Assembly: GCF_000576305.1 (NCBI RefSeq)
Contig: NZ_BAVZ01000011.1
Span: forward strand, 81,597-145,596
Direction: 5' to 3'
Source of the DNA: Paenibacillus pini JCM 16418
GTDB taxonomy: Bacteria; Bacillota; Bacilli; Paenibacillales; Paenibacillaceae
DNA length: 64,000 nt
The position numbers were made by a program, and so were the translations under genes. The notes under the pieces are model-generated. The model had not been told where the DNA came from, made no database searches, and was given only the letters and a program-made list of their open reading frames with translations. Positions within the stretch are counted from its first letter, which is position 1, and the number at the start of each line of letters is the position of its first letter. This document shows, one piece after another, positions 8,888 through 17,965 of the stretch.

Positions 8888-9247
8888 TTGAAGAATAATA
8901 TTATTGACTATTGTTTAGAGAAAAAAGGAGCAACTAAGGATTATCCATTCGGACCCGCGCCTATTGTAGTCAAAATTGCAGGTAAAATGTTTGCGCTTAT
9001 TTTCGAGGGCAAAGACGATAATTTTCGACTAAACCTAAAATGTGACCCAATCATTGCGGAAAACTTGAGAGAGCAACATAAGAGCGTTCAGCCAGGCTAT
9101 CACATGAACAAAAAGCACTGGAATACAATTACGATCGATGGTTCCATGCTAGAGTCAGATATCTTTGCAATGATTGACCACTCATACGAATTAATTTTCA
9201 AAAGTCTACCTAAGAACATCCGAGAATCTATACTGGAAATAATTTAA
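8888..9247 (+). CDS. MmcQ/YjbR family protein
   Basis: A 119-residue cytosolic protein of the MmcQ/YjbR family, small single-domain proteins with a CyaY-like fold that are annotated as DNA-binding but lack an assigned function. Family hallmarks are the early KGATKDYPFGPAPIVVKIAG, then KMFALIF, and a late PGYHMNKKHWNTI segment. Translation starts at TTG after GAAGGAG. It stands alone. A short in-frame stretch downstream (about 9281-9350, ending TKSKK) is open but has no start and may be residual coding sequence. Confidence 0.85.
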   Translation: MKNNIIDYCLEKKGATKDYPFGPAPIVVKIAGKMFALIFEGKDDNFRLNLKCDPIIAENLREQHKSVQPGYHMNKKHWNTITIDGSMLESDIFAMIDHSYELIFKSLPKNIRESILEII

Positions 9248-9348
9248 TGAAGCACATCAAGGAAATTGGGAAGAGCATATGAGATAAGCAGCACAAGGTT
9301 GGCGCCAATACCCACAGTTTACAGAAGACCAAACTAAGTCCAAAAAAT

Positions 9349-9392
9349 AAAAGGCAAACAAGGCTTTATAGAAAAGGTCTTGTTTGCCTTTT
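9349..9392. terminator. Bidirectional terminator between convergent genes
   Basis: AAAAGGCAAACAAG (9349-9362) and CTTGTTTGCCTTTT (9379-9392) form a perfect 14-bp stem with A and T runs at both ends, placed between the MmcQ gene and the convergent hydrolase. Confidence 0.8.
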
Positions 9393-9426
9393 ATTATTTT
9401 TCCAATTGAACTAGGTATGCGTAAGC

Positions 9427-10215
9427 TTATTTCTTGAGTGTCCGCATCCATTCGATTATAGCTTGGCTAACTTCATCCAACTGCTGCTGTGATGAAATTG
9501 TTGCATCCTGATCACCTTTTTGTTTTCCATACGTACCGAACTGACCATGATTACCGCCCTCAATGGATACGTATTTTGTAGTGTCAGCAGGTAAATTTTG
9601 TTTGCTTTCTTCCCATACCTTCCAATTCAACACACCATCCTTAGAACCTGTAACTTGCAGGACATCCAACCCAGAGTTTTTCAAGCTACCTCCTTCATCC
9701 GCATAAGAGCCAAGGAAGAATACACCCGCAAGTTTACTCGTATTCGCCGCCGCATACCTTGCCGCAAAGGCTCCACCTAGTGAATGTCCACCGATTACAA
9801 AGGTATCATCAGGATGCGATTGAATCAGTGGATTAGCTCGATTTTTTCCAAAGATAGCTAAATCAAACGGCATTTTAACAATATACACGCGATGTCCTGC
9901 TTCAGCTACCTTACGAGCAAGCGGCGCATAGCTTTCTGCATCCACCAAAGCCCCTGGATAAAAAATCAGGCTCGGCTGTATAACTTTCTTATCAGCGGGT
10001 TCGAATAGCAAGCTATTATCTTCTGTTTTCACCACTAAAGCTGAATTACTTTCCATCGCTTGCTTAGCTTGCTCAAGCGGTTCGTATTTCAAAATGGGGT
10101 AGGCAATCAATAGCCCTAATACAAGAAGCATAATAAGTGAAGCAAATGAGATTAATATCCATTTTCCAATTTTTCGCTTTGGTTTGGAACGGATTAAATG
10201 TTGTCCTTCATTCAT
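9427..10215 (-). CDS. Membrane-anchored alpha/beta hydrolase
   Basis: A 262-residue alpha/beta-fold hydrolase with an N-terminal membrane anchor (about residues 19-40) and an extracytoplasmic catalytic domain. The nucleophile elbow is GGHSLGG with Ser145. GGNHGQFG near residue 230 probably supplies the catalytic His. The IFYPGALVD segment is typical of the 'alpha/beta hydrolase 5' type. The ATG chosen follows AGGAGGACAACAG; the open frame extends further upstream but without a good start. The substrate is unknown. It ends against the bidirectional terminator. Confidence 0.85.
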   Translation of the reverse strand: MNEGQHLIRSKPKRKIGKWILISFASLIMLLVLGLLIAYPILKYEPLEQAKQAMESNSALVVKTEDNSLLFEPADKKVIQPSLIFYPGALVDAESYAPLARKVAEAGHRVYIVKMPFDLAIFGKNRANPLIQSHPDDTFVIGGHSLGGAFAARYAAANTSKLAGVFFLGSYADEGGSLKNSGLDVLQVTGSKDGVLNWKVWEESKQNLPADTTKYVSIEGGNHGQFGTYGKQKGDQDATISSQQQLDEVSQAIIEWMRTLKK

Positions 10216-10515
10216 CTGTTGTCCTCCTATGTGTATAAATGATCTATACAATAGAGTAACATAGTCGTTAAGCCAAATACATCTATTCACACATAGCATA
10301 ATCGCATTCTTAACGAAATTAACAATATCAAGCCCGTATGATTGTTGGGGTCGTGCTCTTCATTGGTCTACTTAGAGTTTGAATTCATTAATGGATAGGG
10401 TAATTCATCGAAGATGAAGAGGACACTAAACAAGGATTTTTATCAAAGGAGTAGAAGATTTATTTCCTTATATTGGATGATTACATGAAGCAGAACAAGG
10501 AGGGGCCGTGAAATT
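10216..10515. other. Intergenic region between divergent hydrolases, nothing recognised
   Basis: This AT-rich divergent region of 300 nt must hold both promoters. I see no clear -35/-10 pair, operator or RNA structure. The only clear signal is the AAGGAGGGG ribosome binding site at its right end. Confidence 0.5.
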
Positions 10516-11229
10516 ATGACCGAGACATTCATATCCTCCAATAGCACATGTTCAATGCATTGCCGCACGGTAGTTTACTTTTTTGCCGGGGTATTAACAT
10601 ATCGGAATAATTTTGAAGCTGCTGCTAGTGAAATTGCCAAAAGATATCGTAATGCCAAAATTGTGATGATCTTTCCTTATGGGATTGCAAACGGCACTAC
10701 GCGTACTTCACTTATTCGTCTGCTGAGTCGGCAACTTACACAAGTTGGCTATGACCTTACCCGAGAGCAGTCACGCAGGGTAACTATCGCATCAGGAATC
10801 ATCCGCGAGCATGTAGCAGATGCAGATCATATTATCTGTATTGGGCACAGTGCCGGAGGCGTAATCGCCTATCGAGCCGGCCTTTATCTGGAGAAGAAGT
10901 ACGGCTTGAAGGGAGTTCAAATATTTGCAGTGGGAAGTCCTAAATTTCATTTGAAGGACATCCCATTCAATGAAAGATTTACATATATCACTGGCCAAAA
11001 TCCAGACAGAATCACTCAAATTGGCAGGTGGCGTAAGCCGGGTTCTCGGGTATACCAAGGAAGGCCGGGTCGCGAAATCCAGTTGGAATTTAATCCAGCT
11101 CATGTAGGCTGGCAGTTTCATGCATCATATTTTCTGAAATCGGCCTGGACAGATTCTAACCAAGTGTTTCATACCAATTCAGAAGACTTGGTCTCCAAAA
11201 TCCATGAACTGTACCCGGGAGACTGCTAA
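10516..11229 (+). CDS. Lipase-like alpha/beta hydrolase of unknown substrate
   Basis: A 237-residue protein with the serine-hydrolase elbow IGHSAGG (Ser112), followed by an alpha helix, and FAVGSPKFHLKDIP, which recalls the GSP motif after the nucleophile in class 3 lipases. There is no signal peptide, so it should be cytosolic. An acidic/His partner may lie in FNPAHVGWQFHASYF. The start follows AAGGAGGGG with a slightly long spacer. It is not in an obvious operon; the next gene is 91 nt away on the same strand. Physiological role unknown. Confidence 0.75.
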   Translation: MTETFISSNSTCSMHCRTVVYFFAGVLTYRNNFEAAASEIAKRYRNAKIVMIFPYGIANGTTRTSLIRLLSRQLTQVGYDLTREQSRRVTIASGIIREHVADADHIICIGHSAGGVIAYRAGLYLEKKYGLKGVQIFAVGSPKFHLKDIPFNERFTYITGQNPDRITQIGRWRKPGSRVYQGRPGREIQLEFNPAHVGWQFHASYFLKSAWTDSNQVFHTNSEDLVSKIHELYPGDC

Positions 11230-11320
11230 ATACCTAAAGCTAACGAGCAGAATAAAGGAACAATTCCCCAATATTAGCGTTAATTATATAAACGTTTAAT
11301 GAATAGGGGGATGAAGGGAG

Positions 11321-12112
11321 ATGAAAAGAGAGGCTAACGAAAGACTTGCTTTTATAAGACGATCTACTCCATTTTACATGTGTGTTTTTATACTAATTTT
11401 GGAGTTCGTATCTATATGGATCATAAGGAATGACAATATTCCATCAAACGTTCAGTATTCTCAGATAAATGCTGACAATGGGGTTATTCTACATGTGCTA
11501 CAGGCAGAACCTAGTCGTATTTCATTTAATAGCGTAAACGATAACGTCGTGCAATCTGGAAGAATCGGAATCAATGGTGGATTCTTTTGGGAGGATCAGT
11601 TATTGAGCATTGCGGTTATGGATCGCATTCCCACAAATGGAGGTTCTAAAGAATACGGCTCAGGTTGGTTCAACGTCAAATACGCTCGAGGAACCATCGT
11701 ATACGATCGTGTCACGAGGATGGTTGATGTGCAACGGGCTGCAAGCGTTGATGATCTACATATGACACATACGACGAAGTTCTGGGCGCAGGGCGGTGTC
11801 AGTATGAATTTAAAGGACGATAGTAATTGGTATAACGTAGCAGTCACAGAAGAAGGGTTACCATTTCCCGACGACAAGCGGCTTCGCAGTGCGATGGCAT
11901 ACGATAATTCTGGAGAAATCTATCTAATTGTCACTTCTACTAGATGTACGGCTGAACAATTCCGTACTGCTATTAAAATAAATGTTGCCAAAGGAAATTT
12001 GAATGAGGCTATATTTCTTGACGGGGATGGTTCCTCACAATTGCTAGCCGGTAAGGTCAAATTGAAAGGGGACTCTCGAAAGGTAGTGCAGATGATCCAG
12101 GTAATCGAATAG
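11321..12112 (+). CDS. Phosphodiester glycosidase family protein (NAGPA domain)
   Basis: A 263-residue protein with one N-terminal membrane anchor (about residues 17-36) and an exported NAGPA (DUF2233) domain. The signature GINGGFF at 83-89 and the C-terminal FLDGDGSSQLL (about 232-242) are the conserved motifs of this family, related to N-acetylglucosamine-1-phosphodiester alpha-N-acetylglucosaminidase. In bacteria these proteins act on cell-wall or exopolysaccharide glycosyl phosphodiesters. The start is the ATG after a GGGGGATGAAGGGAG stretch. Its location between chitin-degrading genes fits amino-sugar polymer metabolism, but the substrate is inference. Confidence 0.85.
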   Translation: MKREANERLAFIRRSTPFYMCVFILILEFVSIWIIRNDNIPSNVQYSQINADNGVILHVLQAEPSRISFNSVNDNVVQSGRIGINGGFFWEDQLLSIAVMDRIPTNGGSKEYGSGWFNVKYARGTIVYDRVTRMVDVQRAASVDDLHMTHTTKFWAQGGVSMNLKDDSNWYNVAVTEEGLPFPDDKRLRSAMAYDNSGEIYLIVTSTRCTAEQFRTAIKINVAKGNLNEAIFLDGDGSSQLLAGKVKLKGDSRKVVQMIQVIE

Positions 12113-12203
12113 AAACACTAGAATTGCTTAGGCTGAGGTAGGCTTTTCCTACTAGTAGCGCTATTAATATTGGAAGATTTGTAACTATAGTACGAGACTA
12201 ACC

Positions 12204-12236
12204 AAGCCATCTCAATACAAGAGAGGGCTTTTTTGT
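12204..12236 (+). terminator. Terminator after the NAGPA gene
   Basis: AAGCCATCTC and GAGAGGGCTT form a near-perfect stem with one mismatch, followed by TTTTTT. The next 185 nt lead to the chitinase and should contain its promoter; no clear hexamer pair was found. Confidence 0.65.
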
Positions 12237-12420
12237 GTTTATAATATTTTTCCCTAAAAAAATATCAAATAAAAAGAGGAAACTCTCATTATTTTGGAGA
12301 ATTATTTACTGGATAATTAAGGATTTGTTAACTTTAAATGTTATAAAGGGGGTGGAGCAAGCTCAACTAGGTTTAGGATGGGAAATCTCATCGATTTTCA
12401 CAATAAGAGGAGGTAATTCA

Positions 12421-13991
12421 ATGAATGGTAAGAACGTAATTAAGGGTCACTTTAAGCGGGGGTTTCTGTCTCTGTTTATGGTAGCATCTCTAGTAATCTC
12501 TTTAATCACATCATTTAGCATTCCGGCTGGTCATGTCTCGGCAGCGGAAAGTATTCAAGCAGTGGCGGCTTGTACCGATGCAGCATGGGACGCTACCAAA
12601 ACGTATAACGGAGGCAACCGCGTTTCACTGAATGGCAAAGTATATGAAGCAAAATGGTGGACATTAAACGAAAACCCGGCGCAATCAGGTTCATGGGGCG
12701 CTTGGAAATATATCTCTGATTGTGGCGGTACTACGCCTGGGGATACAACAGCACCAACAGCACCTGCTAATCTGACTTCCACAGCAAAGACAGCAAACAC
12801 AGTATCTTTATCGTGGTCAGCTTCTACAGATAATGTAGCGGTGACGGGATATAACGTGTATAGTGGCTCTACTTTGAATACGACGGTTACGGGAACTACA
12901 GCTACTGTGTCGGGACTTACAGCAAGTACGGCTTATACTTTTACGGTAAAAGCAAAAGATGCTGCGGGTAATTTATCAGCAGCAAGCAATGTTCTTTCTG
13001 TAACAACTTCCGATACGAGTACACCTAATCCAGGAACTACACCAAATAAAGTTATTGGTGGATATGTAGCAGACTGGAATTTCCCTAATGTTAACACGAT
13101 ACCTGCAACAAAGTTAACACACTTATACTATGCTTTTGCTAATGCAGCAAATAATGCAGTGAGTGGAGGAGATACAGGAAAGATTGCACAGCTTGTCTCT
13201 CTTAAACAAAAGAATCCAAGTTTGAAAGTTCTAATCTCCGTAGGGGGCTGGGGAAATTCAGCTAATTTCTCAGGTATTGCGTCGACAGATGCAAATCGTA
13301 CAGCTTTTGCAAATTCAGCACTGCAATATATCCGCGCAAACAAATTAGATGGAATTGATATTGACTGGGAATATCCTGCGGTAAGTGACAAACAAAATTA
13401 CACTCTTTTCATCAAAAAAATACGTGAAGTTCTAGATGCGGGTAGTGTAGCAGATGGAAGAAGCAATAATAAATATCAAGTCACTGCAGCAACTGGAGCT
13501 TCTCAATACGGAATTGAAGGTATTGATCTGGCTTCGGTGCAACAATACTTCGATTATATTAATATCATGACCTATGATATGCAAGTCGGAACGAATTCGC
13601 ATCATACAAACTTATATACTTCCTCACTGAACTCCAGTTACAGCGTAGATAATGCCGTGAAATTGTATAAAAATAGTGGTGTGGCTACAAGTAAAATTGT
13701 AATTGGAGGCGCTTTCTACTCTGCTGGTACGACGACAGAATACACTTATGACCAGTTATTAGCGAGCTATATTAATAAAAACGGCTGGACTCGGCAATGG
13801 ATGATGTAGCCAAAGCTCCTTACTTAACGAATGGAACTGGCTTCATTAGTTACGATGACGAGCAGTCACTTACAGAGAAAGTAAAATATTTAAAGAGTCA
13901 AGGTTTGGCAGGCATCATGTTCTGGGAATACGGACAAAACACGGGCGGACAATTGCTAAATGCTATTTATACGGCCGTGCAACAACCTTAA
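12421..13991 (+). CDS. GH18 chitinase with CBM5/12 and FnIII, frameshifted near the C-terminus
   Basis: A secreted endo-acting chitinase. Residues 1-41 form a signal peptide ending HVSA. A CBM5/12 module (YEAKWWT, about 50-102), an FnIII domain (about 112-197) and the GH18 barrel follow. The catalytic motif DGIDIDWEYP places the acid at Glu317. The frame breaks at 13799-13800: WTRQW is followed by a stop, while the next frame gives DDVAKAPYLTNGTGFISYDD and the end of the barrel. Adding one G (TGG to TGGG) restores 523 residues, the expected size. The lost part includes the last barrel strands, so a true frameshift would inactivate it. The start follows AGAGGAGG; the open frame upstream of it lacks a signal peptide. 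Confidence 0.92.
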
Positions 13992-14012
13992 ACTAACCTG
14001 ACTTAAGTAAAG

Positions 14013-14060
14013 AGAGGGTACCTTCTAGCAGTTAATGAAAGGGGGTATCCTCTTTTCTCT
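14013..14060 (+). terminator. Terminator after the chitinase gene
   Basis: AGAGGGTACC (14013-14022) pairs with GGTATCCTCT (14044-14053) with one G-U pair, followed by a T-rich tail. Confidence 0.5.
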
Positions 14061-14097
14061 TATTAAAAAAATTAATTGAAAAGGGAAGTGACGATTC

Positions 14098-15168
14098 ATG
14101 CCGAGCATTGCAATAACCCAAGGCCTCACCTCGATCAATTGCGTATTTCAGGAACCGGATCGGATCGAACTTTTAGAAGAGCAGGTGCCCTCGCCGGGAC
14201 CTGGACAAATTTTGTGTGCTGCCAAAAAGTCATTGATAAGTACTGGAACTGAATTAGCTTGTCTGAAGGGGAGTTTCGACGAGGGGACGGTCTGGTCATC
14301 TTGGGTTCAGTACCCATTCTATCCCGGATATTCCATGGCTGCTCAAGTGCTGGAGATAGGAAGCGGGGTAGAAGGAATAAAGGTCGGTGACAGGATCATG
14401 TGTCCAGCCGGGCACCGCCAATACTTCCTCGTGGAATATAAGGAAGCGGCGCTTATTCCTGATTCGATTCGTGACGAAGAGGCGATTTTTACGCAACTCG
14501 CGAAGGTTGCACTACTAGGAGTTCTGCGCGCAGAGCACGCATTTGGAGAAAGAGTGGGTATTGTCGGTCTAGGTCTTATCGGACAGCTTGTCATTCAGTA
14601 TCTGAATGCCGGCGGTGCGCGTCAGATTATCGCAATTGCACCGGAAAGTTCCCGTCTGGGCCAAGCTCGTCGAAATGGTGCGACCGATTTGTTGAATCTT
14701 CCGGTAGCCGAGGCATTCGGACAGGTAGAAGAACTTACCAGAGGAAAAATGCTGGATACGATATACGATGTAACGGGTTCTTACGCCGTACTACCTTACT
14801 GCACGCAGTTGACTCGGGATCTGGGCAAGGTCATTCTGCTAGGTGATTCGACGGAACCCTCTAAGCAGACTATTGGACCGAAAGTAGTCTTTAATTCGGT
14901 TAGTATACTAGGGATTCACGGCCGAATGATGGAGGGTTTTAAAGGCTGGACGGAAGTGGATATGAACGAGTTCATATTCGAATCTATCCAGCGGGGAAAA
15001 CTGGACGTTGCAAGTCTTATTACCGAAGAAGTAAGCCCGCTCGAAGCCGTATCCGTCTATTCCCGGCTCGTGGAGCGCAAGTCCGATTTTATGGGAGTTG
15101 TATTCGATTGGACAATTGCAAAGCTAAGGGGGAAATCAAATGAGAACATGTCACGAGCTTACACTTAA
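14098..15168 (+). CDS. Zinc-type alcohol dehydrogenase-like protein (MDR superfamily)
   Basis: A 356-residue medium-chain dehydrogenase/reductase. The N-terminal GroES-like part has SLISTGTELACLKGSF and YPGYSMAAQVLEIG; the nucleotide-binding part has VGIVGLGLIGQLVIQYL. The four-Cys structural zinc loop of classical ADHs is absent, and the STGTE motif is typical of the subgroup acting on sugars or inositol-like and bacteriochlorophyll-type substrates. It opens a tight operon: its last 29 nt overlap the NagZ gene, which in turn overlaps the third gene. Base composition is visibly more GC-rich than in neighbouring genes. The redox substrate is unknown; a sugar alcohol or amino sugar would fit the partner. 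Confidence 0.8.
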   Translation: MPSIAITQGLTSINCVFQEPDRIELLEEQVPSPGPGQILCAAKKSLISTGTELACLKGSFDEGTVWSSWVQYPFYPGYSMAAQVLEIGSGVEGIKVGDRIMCPAGHRQYFLVEYKEAALIPDSIRDEEAIFTQLAKVALLGVLRAEHAFGERVGIVGLGLIGQLVIQYLNAGGARQIIAIAPESSRLGQARRNGATDLLNLPVAEAFGQVEELTRGKMLDTIYDVTGSYAVLPYCTQLTRDLGKVILLGDSTEPSKQTIGPKVVFNSVSILGIHGRMMEGFKGWTEVDMNEFIFESIQRGKLDVASLITEEVSPLEAVSVYSRLVERKSDFMGVVFDWTIAKLRGKSNENMSRAYT

Positions 15169-16798
15169 GGAGAAAATTGGCCAGCTGCTCATGGCCGGCT
15201 TCGAAGGTTTTACGCCGGATGCGAACATCCGCGACCTTTTACAAAATCATTTCATCGGGGGAGTCGTGTTATTTTCCCGAAATGTTGACAATCCCGAACA
15301 GGCATTATATTTAACACAGGAACTTCATAAGATGGCTATGGATGCGACGGGCATACCACTATGGATCGGAACGGATCAGGAGGGGGGGATGGTCGTTCGG
15401 TTAAGACAGGGAATTGCGCAGCTGCCTGCGGCGATGGCCTTGGGAGCCGCACATGATCTCGTTCTACTCTACGAAGCTGCCAAAGGAACGGCGGAAGAGC
15501 TGAAGATGCTGGGCATCAATATGAATTTTGCGCCCGTGGTTGACATCAACGTTAACCCGCGAAATCCGATCATTGATGTCCGCTCGTTCGGAGACAATGC
15601 CGAAATTGTTGCCGAACTGGGGATCGCCGCCATGCATGGCTTTCAGGACGGGGGAGTCGCTTCCGTTATCAAGCACTTTCCTGGTCATGGCGACACGGAT
15701 ACAGATTCCCACGCGGAGCTACCAGTTTTGCGGCATTCCCTTGATCGACTCCGATCCGTGGAGCTTGTGCCATTCCGGCGTTGTGTTCAGGTCGGGGCCG
15801 AAGCCGTCATGACAGCTCACATCGGAATTCCGATACTTACCGGCGGAGAGCCCGTTCCGGCGACAATCTCCCATGAAATTCTGACGGGTCTGCTCCGTGA
15901 AGAGCTGGACTTCAACGGAATTATCGTGACAGACTGCATGGAGATGGATGCTGTTACGCAGGGAATAGGTGTAGGGGAGGCAGTCGTCCGGGCCATGATT
16001 GCGGGAGCTGACCTTATTCTCGTAAGTCATACCTACGAAAGCCAACTGGAGGCGGTGGCTGCCCTTGAACAAGCAGTGGCGGACGGGCGTCTAACGGAAG
16101 ATCGGATCAATGCCTCTGTTGATCGCATCCTTCACCTAAAGGAGTGCCGCATCGGAGAGCTGCGGGCACACAGTTGGGAATACACGCGGACTCTCTTGGA
16201 AAATCCGCAGACCCTCCAAACGATTGAACGTCTCCGCCAGAAAAGCATTACCGCCGTTAACCGTGAATCAGACTTTTGCCGTTTGTCTCCCGGAGTCGAT
16301 ACTCTCGTGCTCTGGCCGCAAATAACGGCGGCCAGCAAATCTGAGGACGAGCCGGCATACGATGACACTCTTGGCAAGTTCTTGCTACCTTATATCACGG
16401 CAAAGTTAACGGAGCGTGTTTACGGATCCAGTCCAAGTCCGAATGAGATTGCGGCCTTGGCCACCGAGGGGGAAGAGTATGGGCAGATCGTCGTGGGAAT
16501 ATTTCATACGGCTTCGAGTCCCGGTCAGATCGATTTGGTTCGCAAGCTCTTAGCGGGAGGGGTCAAAGTTATTCCAGTCTCCCTACGCAATCCGGTTGAT
16601 CTCGCAGTTTTTCCAGAAGCTAAAGGCTTTCTATGCTGTTACGAGCATCATCCGCATACTCTGCAGGCCCTAAGTCATGTTCTAATGGGTATATCGGAGC
16701 CTGACGGCATAATGCCGGTCGCGATTCCTGATCAAAGGGCAGAAGGAGGAGAAATAAATGAATATCATTCAGCTTCCGGTCTCGAATCCGCCACTTAA
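15140..16798 (+). CDS. nagZ: Glycoside hydrolase family 3, beta-N-acetylhexosaminidase (NagZ type)
   Basis: A 552-residue GH3 enzyme removing terminal beta-N-acetylglucosamine from chitin oligomers or peptidoglycan fragments. GTDQEGGMVVRL (78-89) and KHFPGHGDTDTDSH (178-191) are the NagZ signatures, with the mobile-loop Asp/His dyad in the latter. The nucleophile is Asp265 in IIVTDCMEMDA. A C-terminal Rossmann-like domain follows (about 360-540), as in Gram-positive NagZ. No signal peptide is present, so it is cytosolic here. Its start lies inside the dehydrogenase gene behind GGGGGAA, and its end overlaps the next gene by 41 nt, implying coupled translation of all three. Confidence 0.92.
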   Translation: MRTCHELTLKEKIGQLLMAGFEGFTPDANIRDLLQNHFIGGVVLFSRNVDNPEQALYLTQELHKMAMDATGIPLWIGTDQEGGMVVRLRQGIAQLPAAMALGAAHDLVLLYEAAKGTAEELKMLGINMNFAPVVDINVNPRNPIIDVRSFGDNAEIVAELGIAAMHGFQDGGVASVIKHFPGHGDTDTDSHAELPVLRHSLDRLRSVELVPFRRCVQVGAEAVMTAHIGIPILTGGEPVPATISHEILTGLLREELDFNGIIVTDCMEMDAVTQGIGVGEAVVRAMIAGADLILVSHTYESQLEAVAALEQAVADGRLTEDRINASVDRILHLKECRIGELRAHSWEYTRTLLENPQTLQTIERLRQKSITAVNRESDFCRLSPGVDTLVLWPQITAASKSEDEPAYDDTLGKFLLPYITAKLTERVYGSSPSPNEIAALATEGEEYGQIVVGIFHTASSPGQIDLVRKLLAGGVKVIPVSLRNPVDLAVFPEAKGFLCCYEHHPHTLQALSHVLMGISEPDGIMPVAIPDQRAEGGEINEYHSASGLESAT

Positions 16799-17798
16799 AG
16801 GATTCTTGCGATGGGCTTATACGCTTTCTATAACCAGCGTACATGAAGAAACCATTCCTTGGTATTACAGCAATTTTATACAGTTGTCCTGCACCACAAA
16901 ATTTCTGGAGGATGGTAGACAGTACTTTTTGGATTTCTTCCGAGGTACGCCAAACGAATTGAATTTCAACAATCCGTTTCTTCTCACCTGTTCGGTCAAT
17001 TATTCAATTCTGAATAATTTGGCATTAGAAGCTTGGGCAACATTTTTCGCGGATCAGATCCGCAGCAATTATTATTGCATCGTATTTGTGGACGAATCCA
17101 AATTATCACCTTCGGCCTTCTATCAGAAAGATCCATTTCCACATCATCTTTTTCTATATGGTTTCAACTGGGACGAAAGTATCTTCTATGCCTCCATGTT
17201 CGACCATATGGGAATATACCGAAATATGGAGATTTCGTTTCAGGAGTTTCAGGATGCCATCCTGTCCATGAGACAGCTTTTGAAGGAAAACCTTACGTCC
17301 GATCACCACACCTATTTTTACAAGTACGAACCACATTCTCCTTATCCTTTCGATAAGACGTCTGTCATTGACCAGCTACGCGACTACCTTAATGGGGAGA
17401 CCCACTTAAACCGGATCAATTATAATCCCGAAGAGGAAGCTTACGGTGTCAAGATATATGACTATCTACAAATGTACTATGATGCCGTAGAGAACAACGA
17501 TTCCCGGTTAGGGGACCGCAACGATGTGAGGCACCTTCATGTCCTCTGGGAGCATAAGAAAATGATGAGCGAGCGAATTGGATATTTGGTAGAGAAGGGA
17601 ATAATCCCATATGACGAAGAGCTGGTGGAAGGCTATAAGGATGTGACCAAAAGAGCAATGAAACTGAGGGATCGTTACATTCGTCATAAAATCCGCGAAG
17701 ATAAGGAAATCTTTGAATGGCTGAGGCTTCGTATCAATCAATTCCGGGAGGAAGAGCCTGTTCTATTGAAAAAATTGATTACACTGCTTAAAGGTTGA
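16758..17798 (+). CDS. Papain/C39-like (BtrH N-terminal type) protein, unknown role
   Basis: A 346-residue protein starting inside the NagZ gene behind AGGAGGAG. The centre, HHLFLYGFNWDESIFYASMF (about 125-145), resembles the His-containing strand of C39-like cysteine-peptidase folds in proteins such as butirosin BtrH that often accompany natural-product clusters. A possible active Cys is in QLSCTTKFL (about residue 40). The C-terminal 110 residues are highly charged and helical (RDRYIRHKIREDKEIFEWLR). The family call is tentative. Coupling to NagZ and a dehydrogenase suggests a transferase or hydrolase acting on an amino-sugar product. Confidence 0.5.
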   Translation: MNIIQLPVSNPPLKGFLRWAYTLSITSVHEETIPWYYSNFIQLSCTTKFLEDGRQYFLDFFRGTPNELNFNNPFLLTCSVNYSILNNLALEAWATFFADQIRSNYYCIVFVDESKLSPSAFYQKDPFPHHLFLYGFNWDESIFYASMFDHMGIYRNMEISFQEFQDAILSMRQLLKENLTSDHHTYFYKYEPHSPYPFDKTSVIDQLRDYLNGETHLNRINYNPEEEAYGVKIYDYLQMYYDAVENNDSRLGDRNDVRHLHVLWEHKKMMSERIGYLVEKGIIPYDEELVEGYKDVTKRAMKLRDRYIRHKIREDKEIFEWLRLRINQFREEEPVLLKKLITLLKG

Positions 17799-17829
17799 AA
17801 CTGTTAGAAGAAAAGTACATAAACGCTGT

Positions 17830-17858
17830 AAAGTCCGCATATATTGCGGGCTTTTTGT
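17830..17858 (+). terminator. Terminator of the dehydrogenase-NagZ operon
   Basis: AAAGTCCGCA and TGCGGGCTTT form a stem around TATAT, followed by TTTTTG. Confidence 0.7.
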
Positions 17859-17965
17859 TTTAATAGGTATCCATAATTACTCAAGTATTATATAATGCCG
17901 ATAACCTTTTTTTAATAAATAAGTAAGATCGTTACTACTCTATTAACTTCAACGGAGGTAAAGCT

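Noticed and set aside
12235..12420. Upstream in-frame extension of the chitinase
   Set aside because: The extension overlaps the preceding terminator tail, and the internal ATG has a strong AGGAGG and is followed directly by a signal peptide.
13797..13991. Separate 64-residue gene after the chitinase
   Set aside because: Its sequence is the C-terminal end of GH18 in another frame, so it belongs to the frameshifted chitinase.
16132..16377. Minus-strand frames within nagZ
   Set aside because: GC-rich genes often leave long antisense frames; these lack starts with ribosome sites and any recognisable domain.
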